This document shows, in pieces, positions 55,490 to 64,000 of a DNA stretch of 64,000 nt; the first letter of the stretch is position 1; each line of letters begins with the position of its first letter. Origin of the DNA: Venturia oleaginea. Taxonomy: Eukaryota > Ascomycota > Dothideomycetes > Venturiales > Venturiaceae. The notes below the pieces were generated by a model, which worked only from the letters and a program-made list of their open reading frames with translations, was not told where the DNA came from and ran no database searches. A program made the position numbers and the translations under genes. The stretch is taken from contig JABMLP010000018.1 of NCBI GenBank assembly GCA_013176395.1, positions 930,001 through 994,000 of the forward strand, written 5' to 3'.

Positions 55490-56105
55490 TCACGCAGCAT
55501 CCTTTGCCTCCCGATGTCCGACAGGCACAAGTTTGCCAACAACCAAGTATTTCTCATTGAACCTCTCTTCCCATCCATGCAATGCCTCCATCTGCTCCGC
55601 GTCCAAATCTTCAAGCTTATCCAACGGGCCTTGTAGGTCTTTGGTCAACATGTCTTCATCAAAACTGCCACATGCCAGACCTCGACTCGCATCGCGCCCC
55701 GCGAAATTGTTGTATGGACCGCCTGGGCCGTAGAAGTTGCGACCGGAGCTTACATCAAAGACTTTGCCGCGAACGGCAAAGTAGACTGGCATGCCGTTTT
55801 GACCATTGTAAGGAAGGAGAGATGGAGGTGTAAAGGTGCGGAAGACGATTGGTGGTGTGGCTTTGGCGAGTTTGGCGGCGGGCTTTGGGCGGATTTGAAG
55901 GTAGACAATGAACGCGAACAGAGTGATGAGAACCAGGTTGATTGGAGTGATCGCTGTGGCGCTGTGTTGATTGTTAGTGACTAAAGTGTTCTATCAGAAC
56001 CTGTCGTTGCTTACGCTTCAGCTGCCAGGGGAGGGTTCGTTGCTGTTGCTTCCGAAGTTAGCACTACTTCTTGATATTGCCGGATGCAGACTCGCCATTG
56101 GACAT
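55490..56105 (-). CDS. DAP1: Dap1-like heme-binding protein (MAPR family)
   Basis: Membrane-associated progesterone receptor family: a cytochrome-b5-like fold that binds heme and supports Cyp51 in ergosterol synthesis at the ER. The main exon 55490-55961 encodes a TM anchor (LVLITLFAFIVYLQI), a linker (PPIVFRTFTPPSLLPYNGQN) and the MAPR domain (VYFAVRGKVFDVSSGRNFYG, PGGPYNNFAGRDASRGLACG, DKLEDLDAEQMEALHGWEER). The intron is 55962-56014 (GTAAGC...CAG). The first exon ends NPPLAAEA, but the nearest ATG (56105, MSNGESASG) is in another phase, so the true start or an extra mini-intron is unresolved; a lost frame is possible. The tail ends KLVPVGHREAKDAA. Confidence 0.8.
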
Positions 56106-56746
56106 TATGCGCGTTGCTCAGTTTGTACCTAAGTTACTTGTGTGTGAGTGCCGAGTGGTGACAGAAGGAGACGTCGTCGTCGTCTTGACTTTAATGCTGA
56201 GCCTCTCGGATCTCAACCCTCCGCCCTCCGCTCCGCTCCTCGTCATCTAGGACATGTAAAGCCCTAAGGTTCCGACAATCTCACCCGTCTATTATCATCC
56301 ACCATCACCAATACTTGCAAGAGTAAACAAAACCTGCGCACCAAGGCACCACCCACCATCTCATCAAAAGCCGACCCAGCCAGCCATCGTGAGATTAAAT
56401 TTAGCGGAACGCGACTAGGAACTCAAGCGTAAAACCGGTCATTCGGCCAGTTCTTTACCTCTAACCAAGCACAATTCCGTCGTGACTGTGACATCATGCC
56501 CATTTCAGCCGGTGGTCTTAAACTCTTAACGCTCTTGCTTCCCATTCTGTACTTTCATAACACTTTCGACCCAAACTTGCGTTGCTCAAAAGACTGATGA
56601 GACCGTTGGCTCCATTACTCTCTCAAGCATCCATTCTACCTCTACCAAGTTCTCAACGGGCACGTTCAACTCCTGACCTCATCACAGTGAGAAAAAGTTC
56701 GAACGTTGCTGATCATTCACCCTCTGACTTATTCAAGAATTTCCTC
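56106..56746. other. Divergent intergenic region
   Basis: 640 bp between the Dap1-like gene and the small Gly-rich gene. Holds both promoters; nothing else recognised. Confidence 0.4.
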
Positions 56747-57208
56747 ATGGCTACCAACCAACCTTCAGGTACTCATGGAGCTGGCGCCGGTCACGGAGTG
56801 TCGACTGTTGGGAACGACGCTGGCAACATCATCAAGCAGACAGCGGCCAAAATTCACGTATGAGATCTTGTTCATGTGCCAGCTCAAGAAACTTACTTCA
56901 AAAAGGGCCTTGGAGAGGCTATTCGAGGCAACTTCAACGCGTTCGCAGACTCTGCCGTGGGAACCGACTCGACCAAGTCACGCAACGTAACAAATAGAGG
57001 CATGGAGGAGATCAAGACTGGCAAGTATCAGGGAACTGGCGCTGGTGTGACTCCAGCCGACACCAAGGCGGACCGTGTGAACCGCGATTTGCAAGGTGAA
57101 GGTGGACATGTTGAAACTGGCGGGTCTACATATAATACAACAGGTACTGCTGGCACTACTGGCACTACTGGCACTACTGGCACTACTACCAGCGACCGCG
57201 TTGTGTAA
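56747..57208 (+). CDS. Small Gly/Thr-rich protein, 137 aa
   Basis: Two exons, 56747-56857 and 56906-57208. The unspliced frame has a TGA right after KIHV; removing a 48-nt intron (GTATGA donor, CTTAC branch-like site, AAG acceptor) joins KIH to GLGEAIRGNFNAFADSAVG, giving a continuous hydrophilic protein that resembles small stress-type proteins of filamentous ascomycetes (GAGE-[AT]-[IL]-RG-x-[FL]-N pattern). The C terminus ends in repeats of GTT encoded by a 9-bp GGCACTACT microsatellite (about 57145-57187). The ATG at 56747 is the first in frame. Role unknown; hydrophilicity suggests a hydrophilin/LEA-like protectant, which is inference. Confidence 0.65.
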
Positions 57209-58193
57209 AAATGGGTTATTCAAGTGTTAAATAGCAGGAGAGTCGATGATGGCTGTCAAGCCTGATGGTATATATCATAAATATTGGCCTTCACTATTCC
57301 TACTGTGGTATTCTAAGCCAATTAACACCCCTTCCTTTTACATACCCCTTCTACTACTCCCGTAGTATAGTATAAATTCGTACAGTGTTTTCGCACTGTA
57401 TACGAGCCTCCTTTCGCTAGTACCGCTACGCTCGGCCAGAAAAGAACTTCTCAAAGGTCTATTTGGGGTAGGAGCCAAAGTCCTGCTAAGAGCAACGCCC
57501 TTACACGTACCCTCTCTTGTAAGCTCGGAGGGTACACCACGTACAAGGTAGTCATACGCTCACTTGCGAGTCGTCTGTCTATATAGCTTAGTACTATTGT
57601 TAATAAGTGAACGCATTGACGGTGGGAATAGTGATGGCCTAAATATTACGATCATTTCTTTCACGAAGATAAAATGCTTTTTCTATTCCTATTGGTGCCA
57701 AGTTGACATGGTTGAAAGGATGATAGAGCCTTGCACATCTTTCTTCCCCGAAATTTCTAAAACCTCACGGTGAGTATGCCATTTGTACAGGCTGGACTTC
57801 TGCCCTCCAATCACAGCGATTAACGCCGTGACCCAGCAGCCTTGTCCAACTTTCCGAGGCAAACCTGTGATAGCCGGTTGATTATCTTGGTGGCGCGAAC
57901 GCCACTAAGCTCCCCTCGACACTCTTCTTGACTGTGACCATTCTTCCCTTGCTTGACTCAATTGAGTAGCAATCGATCGGTCAGAAGCTGGTCCATAGCT
58001 ACAGCCATCTTACTCGCTATTCATCCCGGTTCTTATCTTGTTGACCGCAATAGAAGTGTAACCAAGGACGGATATCTACCCCTCCGAGTTCGCACTCAAA
58101 TTATAAAACACCAAAGAAAAGATATTCTCGAAAGTCGACAACTTCAGAGTTCACAGTCATTGGTGTTGACTTTCTCACGCGACACTTAGTGAC
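57209..58193. other. Intergenic, 1 kb upstream of glycine decarboxylase
   Basis: No gene recognised. It contains two small inverted repeats: ACAGTG-TTTTCG-CACTGT at about 57380 and GTGGCG-CGAA-CGCCAC near 57891. Presumed GCV2 promoter at the right end. Confidence 0.45.
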
Positions 58194-61100
58194 ATGCATG
58201 CTTCACTGAGATTGGCGGCGTTTCGCCCCGCTTGCAGACTCCAGCGCGTCGCACGACCAAGACAACTCACGCTGGCGCGAAGATGCATTGCTAGACCTGG
58301 AGTAAGAACTTTTTACTCGAGCACATCAACCGACAACGACAATGGCACCTCCAAGACGGCTGGCTCAAAGCTATCGCCCTTCACGCCTCTCGATACCTTT
58401 GCTCACCGCCATATTGGACCTTCATCCTCCGAGGCCCAGGATATGCTCAAGATCCTCGATCCTCCCATAGACTCACTCGATGCTTTCATTAAGCAAGTCC
58501 TCCCTCCGGACGTCTTGTCCTCCAAGGACATACATGTTCAAGGACCAAGAAGAAGCACAGAAGGAGAACAGCGTTCAAAAGCAGATGAGGGTGGATACTC
58601 AGAGAGCCAGCTTCTTGCTCGCCTGAAGACAATTGCTAGCAAGAACAAGGTCCTGCGAAGCTATATCGGTTGTGGATATGCCGGGACGAGAGTGCCAGAG
58701 GTCATCAAGAGAAATGTCTTGGAGGGCCCAGGATGGTACACCAGTTACACTCCATACCAGCCAGAGATCAGTCAAGGACGACTGGAGTCGCTGCTCAATT
58801 ACCAGACAATGGTATCTGACTTGACGGGGTTGGCTATGGCAAATGCATCCGTGCTGGACGAGCCGACAGCTGCTGCAGAGGCCATGACTTTGTCCATTAA
58901 TGCTCTATCAACTTCTAGGCAGAGACGGACCAACAAGGTGTACTATGTGTCCGACCTCGTCCATCCACAAACGATCGCCGTTCTTGCTGCTCGTGCTGAG
59001 GGATTCGGTGTCGAGATTCGGGTCGGTGATGTGCTTGCTGATGGAAGCAAAAACATTCAGGACGTAGGAGAGGACTTGATCGGTGTGCTCGTGCAGTATC
59101 CCGATACCCGAGGTGGTGTTGAAGACTTCAAGAGTCTCTCGGACACCGTTCACAAAATGGGAGGAACCTTGAGCGTGGGAACGGATCTGCTTGCATTAAC
59201 TGTTCTCACCCCACCTGGAGAATTTGGCGCAGATGTTGCTTTTGGCAACGCGCAGCGATTCGGCGTCCCATTCGGCTTTGGTGGTCCACATGCCGCTTTC
59301 TTCGCAACTAGCGACAAGCATAAGCGAAAGATTCCTGGTCGTTTGATTGGGTTGTCCAAGGACAGGCTTGGAAACCCTGCTGCAAGGCTGGCTCTTCAGA
59401 CACGAGAACAGCATATTCGACGAGAAAAGGCGACCAGTAACATCTGTACCGCACAAGCGCTTTTGGCCAACATGAGCGCGTTCTACGCTGTCTATCATGG
59501 GCCAGAAGGTTTGACGAAGATCGCGGAACGTACAATCACCATTGCCAGAGTTTTGCAGAAGGGACTACAAGAGCTTGGATACAAGACCGGAAAGGATGAC
59601 AGCCCTGTACAATTCGACACGGTGGTGGTGGACACACCCAATGCGCGAGAGATTGTGGACGTTGCAGTCAAGGAGAAAGGCATTAACTTGCGATTCCTCG
59701 ATTCAACTCACGTCGGTATCACCGTCGATGAGACTGTGGATAAGGCAGATTTGGAGGACCTCCTATCCATTTTCCAAAGCCCCACGAGCAAGCAGATCAC
59801 CTTTGATGTTGAAAAGCTTGCTGAGGAGGTCGGATACTCAGCTCTTGCCACTCCATCCACTTTCAAGCGGACATCCTCTTTCCTCACCCATCCAGTCTTC
59901 AATTCACACCATTCGGAAACTGAGCTCCTGCGTTACATCCATCATCTCCAATCCAAGGATTTGTCACTCGTCCACTCTATGATTCCTCTTGGCTCCTGCA
60001 CCATGAAATTGAATGCGACCACAGAAATGGTTCCTGTTTCGTGGCCAGAATTCTCCTCAATCCACCCATTTGTCCCATCTGACCAGGCCGAAGGCTATGC
60101 AGTCATGATCAAGGAATTGGAGGAAGATCTATCCGAGATTACAGGCTTCCACTCTGTCTCACTTCAGCCTAACTCTGGAGCTCAAGGTGAATTCACAGGC
60201 CTCCTGGTCATTCGAGAGTTTTTGAAGCAACAGCCAGGAAAGAAGCGAGATATCTGCTTGATTCCTGTGTCCGCCCACGGCACCAACCCTGCCAGTGCCA
60301 CGATGGCTGGTATGCGTGTTGTGCCCGTCAAGTGTGACATCCACACTGGCAACTTGGACATGGCTGATCTCGAGGCCAAGTGCAAGAAGCACGCTGAAGA
60401 GCTCGGCGCTATAATGATCACATACCCCAGCACATTCGGTGTTTTCGAACCAGGAGTGAAGAAGGCTTGCGAGCTTGTACACCAATATGGTGGTCAAGTT
60501 TACATGGATGGTGCGAACATGAACGCCCAAATCGGTCTTTGCTCACCTGGTGAAATTGGTGCCGATGTTTGCCATCTCAATTTACACAAGACCTTCTGTA
60601 TTCCTCATGGAGGTGGGGGTCCAGGTGTTGGTCCAATTGGTGTCAAGGAGCATCTCACACCGTTCCTGCCAGGTCATCCGCTTGTCGCCAATGTTGGCGG
60701 TGAAAAGTCCATCCCGCCAGTTTCAGGTGCTCCATGGGGCAGCGCATCCATCTTGCCCATCTCTTGGGCATATATCAAGATGATGGGCGGTCTTGGTCTC
60801 ACTCACGCCACCAAGATCACTCTCCTCAACGCCAACTACATTCTTGCTCGGCTGAAGCCACATTTCCCCATCCTCTACACAAACGAGCATGGTCGCTGCG
60901 CTCACGAATATATTTTAGATGTGCGCAAGTTCAAGGAAACGGCGGGTGTCGAGGCAATTGACATTGCCAAACGTCTTCAGGATTACGGATTCCACGCACC
61001 CACCATGAGCTGGCCTGTGGCCAATACACTCATGATTGAGCCAACTGAAAGTGAGAGCAAAGAAGAGATGGACAGGTTCTGCGATGCGCTGATCAGCATT

Positions 61101-61443
61101 CGCAAGGAGATTGCCGCTATTGAGTCCGGCAAGGTGCCAAAGGAAGGAAATGTACTCAAGATGAGTCCGCATACTCAAGCTGATCTCATCACTGCCGAAT
61201 GGGATAGGCCGTATACTCGAGAGGACGCTGCATACCCGTTGCCTTACCTAAGGCAGAAGAAGTTCTGGCCTTCTGTGACTAGGGTCAACGATGGTGAGTT
61301 TTCTTTCCTTCTTTACCTGTCATATGCGATCATTACTAACATCCGACACAGCTTATGGTGACACCAACCTTTTCTGTACTTGTGCTCCCGTTCAACCCGA
61401 GGAAGACGATATCACTGGCATGGAGGTCCCCACGCCAACCTGA
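58194..61443 (+). CDS. GCV2: Glycine dehydrogenase (decarboxylating), P protein
   Basis: PLP subunit of the mitochondrial glycine cleavage system; decarboxylates glycine and passes the aminomethyl group to the H protein, feeding one-carbon folate. Two exons, 58194-61293 and 61352-61443, joined at VND|AYGD; 1063 aa, a normal length. The N terminus (MHASLRLAAFRPACRLQRVA) is an Arg-rich mitochondrial presequence ending around FYSSTS. The N-half GDC-P domain has FAHRHIGPSSSEAQDML, YIGCGYAGTRVPEVI and GWYTSYTPYQPEISQGRLES; the C-half has MIPLGSCTMKLNATTEM and VCHLNLHKTFCIPHGGGGPG, with the PLP Lys at about residue 799. The last exon supplies the conserved Cys-containing end (NLFCTCAPVQPEEDD). Complete and intact. 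Confidence 0.98.
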
Positions 61444-62207
61444 TACCTTTCACCTCCCAACGCGTCATAATTTAACTGTTCCAATATCAAGGTGCTGATC
61501 ACAGCATAAAACCGGCGTTCAACATCGGGCCTTTTCTTCTCTTTTCTCTAACAGTAGCAGGCGTTTAGACTTGGTTACGGGAGTGGTTCTGGGAATGGCA
61601 TGGTATGGGCGGTCAACAAATTCCTTTTTGAGCGAGATACCTGATATTCAACAAACATCAGCTAGCGTCCTAGCGAAACAACCTGATTAATTCGGCGTTT
61701 GACAATTCGGGAATGAATAAGTACTGGCTTTACAGGAGGGATATGTAGGGTTACTGTTTAGACGACCGATCTTCAACATAGATACGATGGTGGACGGGAT
61801 TTCCAACGGCAAATTCCACTGACTGGTAATACAATCACACTGCTGGGACGAAATTTCGAATCATCCCATTACGTTCAACTATGTGGACCCGTGGAGCCTC
61901 GAAGACATCCCTCTTTGCTTTTGGTTTAACCATTTGAATCATGCTAACAGAACAATCAATGACATAGAGTGTGAACTAAGGTGCTCGATAACAGAGCGCT
62001 GCCTGCACTGTTAATTCGTTATCGAGACCAGACACCCAATCACCACTTGATGCACAGAGCGTAGCTGAGCAATGGTAACACGCATGATCTCATGCTGCAA
62101 TATGGGCTGACATATGATTACTCACCGCGCCACAGGTTGCACGCATCAATTCAGCTCGTATAGACAGCCGCGGCTATATCTTTGGAGCATGTTATCTTCC
62201 GTCATGA
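61444..62207. other. Intergenic
   Basis: 3' region of GCV2. No gene recognised; the part just left of 62208 does not continue the terpene-synthase remnant in any frame. Confidence 0.45.
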
Positions 62208-62489
62208 ATGAACTTCTCTTGTTCCGATGTGCGACTACTTCCTGAACAAATTGTTCATTATGGCCGCATGCCTGCCTGGGGCCCTGGAGATGACATTGAT
62301 AGACGTGTTGGAGTTTATATTGATGGACTTGCTCGATGGGTTCGTGGTAATGATGATTGGACTTTTGAGAGTGAGAGGTATTTTGGCGATGGGGGATTGG
62401 AAATTCGGATTTGGAGAGAGATGGGGTTGCTGCTGAGGAGTAGGGGTATGTGCAAAGATCCGGCTAAGGCTGAATTGGGAATTGGATAA
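62208..62489 (+). pseudogene. C-terminal remnant of a class I terpene synthase
   Basis: The open frame reads GPGDDIDRRVGVYIDGLARW, VRGNDDWTFESERYFGDGGL, EIRIWREMGLLL. The pattern Y-x-x-G-L-x-x-W-[IV]-x-G-x-x-x-W-[ST]-x-E-[ST]-x-RYF is the characteristic C-terminal end of fungal sesquiterpene-type synthases, including the Arg-Tyr pair that contacts pyrophosphate. The upstream catalytic part (DDxxD and NSE motifs) is absent from the preceding 750 bp, so only the last exon or a fragment survives. Neighbour to a CmcJ/AsaB-type gene often found in secondary-metabolite clusters. Confidence 0.6.
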
Positions 62490-62719
62490 GGAGTGGGTGT
62501 GTTAGCAAGATGTCGAATTGAAAGGATTAGGTGTCGTTTAGGCATATAAATTTCTTGTTGTGCGTTTGATAGGAATTAGGCAGGTGTAGATAGGTTTGAG
62601 CATTATAGATCGAGGGATGTGAAATTGGACACCGATGTTCGTTGCTCTAAAACTCTTGAATGATAAGATTATAATCATAGAGTGCTCTCTCTTTATATTT
62701 TGCGACTCGTCCTGACGCT

Positions 62720-63825
62720 TCACTCGTAGAAGACGAGACATCTCACTTCGATAGACTGTCTTCCTGGCGCATCTGTCGGAGTTTGAGGATCAATGAAGGC
62801 ACTGCATCAGTTAGTTAAGTCCGTAGATGAGGTTTTGAAGGTACTCACGTGTGAGGCGTGCAACGTGCCACTCCTTTCTGACCTGAAGGCAAGCCCTCTC
62901 CAAGCGAATCGAAGCACTTGATGAACATTGCCTCTTCAGGGGTCATATCCTTGTAGTAATAAAACTTATGACTGTCGTTTGGCGCGACGGAGAAGGTCTC
63001 TCCCTTGATCTCGTAACCAACTATAGATGTCTCGGAACTTGGATCTGGCAATTGTTCTTTTCCCCTATCGTCGTCGTCGTGTTGGGAATCTTGACGCTTT
63101 GGGTAGAGTAAATCCACTTTTATGAAATCCTTGGGTGAGGTGGTACGCCAATCGATTACGGCGAGTGGAAAGTCGGTTGCTGGATTTGCGATTGGTCGCC
63201 AGACGTTGATGAGTTGATATCGTCCTTTTAACAGTTCATCGGCTTCATTTGGCGGTAGATGTCTTCGAACTCGAGCTTCAGCAGCACTGGGAGTTTGATC
63301 GACATGGACTTGTTGGACTGGCTGTCTTGGTGAGGATTTTTCCCTTCGTCGAATTGTCTGCAATTATGGTTAGTTTGAGCAAGTAACATGGTGAGCCCGA
63401 CTTACATGATCAAATATCACCACCTTCTTCACGCCAGGAAGTTTTGATCGCAAGAGCTGCTCCACCTCTTCATAGTAACCCTTTCTTACAGCCTGGTCAT
63501 CTGTGAATGATTTCTCATTTGCTGAAGAATTGTAGACTGCAAAGCCCGAGGTGTTGACCGAGAATTGGTCTTCTTGCCCCCTTAAGTTCTTGACTGAGCG
63601 TTTGATTCCAGTGCGCCTGAATGAATAACCAGGCCCGTCGACTTTAGACCAAGGCTTCACGAAAGGTTCTTGGCTGTCAACGAAAGAGGTGCGATCAATG
63701 TACTCGAATGTTCCTGAAGTCATATTGAAGGCTGCTCGAGGAGAGTAGGTTGAAAAGGGTTTTCTAGATGATGAAAGTGGAAAAGGTGTGGACTTTGTGA
63801 GTAGTTGACGTTTTATTGCTTGCAT
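62720..63825 (-). CDS. CmcJ/AsaB-type (GA4 desaturase family) oxidoreductase, 336 aa
   Basis: Three exons on the minus strand: 63406-63825, 62849-63357 and 62720-62801, with GTAAGT...CAG and GTGAGT...CAG introns and matching phases. ATG 63825 gives a Ser/Thr- and Arg-rich start (MQAIKRQLLTKSTPFPLSSS) that could target mitochondria; a second Met follows at MTSGTFEYIDR. Family hallmarks: VVIFDHTIRR across the first junction, PVQQVHVDQTPSAAEARVRR, GRYQLINVWRPIANPATDFP, LAVIDWRTTSPKDFI, VAPNDSHKFYYYKDMTPEEA and the closing RQSIEVRCLVFYE. Members are Fe(II)/2-oxoglutarate-like hydroxylase/methoxylase homologues common in fungal secondary metabolism (AsaB in aspergillic acid clusters, CTB9). Substrate unknown. 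Intact. Confidence 0.9.
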
Positions 63826-64000
63826 AAGATGAGGCGGGCGAAGGGATTTGGTGAAGTTCGTGGTTAGTTTCCACCACCTTCGCCTCTCAGGTCTTTATAT
63901 CCCTTCGTACAGTAGAGAGTACCTATTCCCGAACTCAAATCACAATTGCGTGATGAGAAAAGGCGTCCTCGCTGACAAAATGAAAGAGTAGGTGGAAATG
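63826..64000. other. Right edge, upstream of the CmcJ/AsaB-like gene
   Basis: 175 bp, presumed promoter; nothing further visible. Confidence 0.4.

Noticed and set aside
57370..57410. Small hairpin ACAGTG-TTTTCG-CACTGT as a possible RNA gene
   Set aside because: Six-base stem only, no pol III boxes or terminator, no conserved RNA family recognised.
1..64000. CRISPR arrays, rRNA genes, bacterial-style operons
   Set aside because: Looked for; absent, as expected for fungal nuclear DNA.

Overview
The window is nuclear DNA of a filamentous ascomycete (Pezizomycotina; probably Dothideomycetes or Leotiomycetes, class not decided). The grounds are short GT-AG introns of about 45-90 nt with CTAAC-type branch sites, two intron-bearing tRNA genes, a CFEM/GPI cell-surface protein, a mitochondrial-type glycine decarboxylase, an acid trehalase, decayed F-box-like genes and a Fot1/pogo-class DNA transposon. 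Genes are monocistronic, lie on both strands and form no operons.

Layout. 1-12 kb: gene-poor. It holds a decayed F-box-like gene, a minus-strand tRNA-Gly(CCC) gene that appears to be interrupted twice, the HMG-box gene NHP6, a 1.6-kb segment between 15-bp direct repeats that contains a nested tandem array, a HAD-family hydrolase gene and F-box-like/unknown ORFs. 12-15 kb: a complete but dead Fot1/pogo-like element (60-bp inverted repeats, TA duplication) lying against a folylpolyglutamate synthase gene that lacks its 3' part. 15.6-20.6 kb: decayed or unresolved minus-strand genes (a TPR-like one and others), two carrying in-frame TAG codons. 20.9-37 kb: conserved core: kynureninase, DNA polymerase alpha POL1 (1469 aa, four exons) divergent from oligoribonuclease REX2, a CFEM GPI protein, an AGC kinase of the S6K/Psk1 type, and a single-span membrane protein. 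39-46.6 kb: a SAP-domain protein, a protein of tandem CxxC-CxxC modules with a broken tail, tRNA-Ala(UGC) with a 10-nt intron, an aldo/keto reductase with an extra N-terminal domain, and a small TIGR04076-type protein. 47-64 kb: a Tc1-like fossil, an amino-acid permease, a GH65 acid trehalase with an apparent frameshift, a Dap1-like heme protein, a small Gly-rich protein, glycine decarboxylase P protein, a terpene-synthase C-terminal remnant, and a CmcJ/AsaB-type oxidoreductase at the right edge.

How they fit together. The intact genes are housekeeping (DNA replication, small-RNA turnover, chromatin architecture, one-carbon/glycine and tryptophan/NAD metabolism, trehalose use, amino-acid uptake, sterol/heme biology). 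They are interleaved with decaying sequence: at least six broken genes. Four of the breaks are in-frame TAG codons, each readable as a CpA-to-TpA change at a former CAG, which is the direction expected of repeat-induced point mutation. The most unusual single object is the tRNA-Gly gene: besides a normal 21-nt intron next to the anticodon, its T-arm is split by an 89-nt segment with the GT, branch-site and AG signals of an mRNA intron. All gene models were read by eye from sequence; no database search was run.
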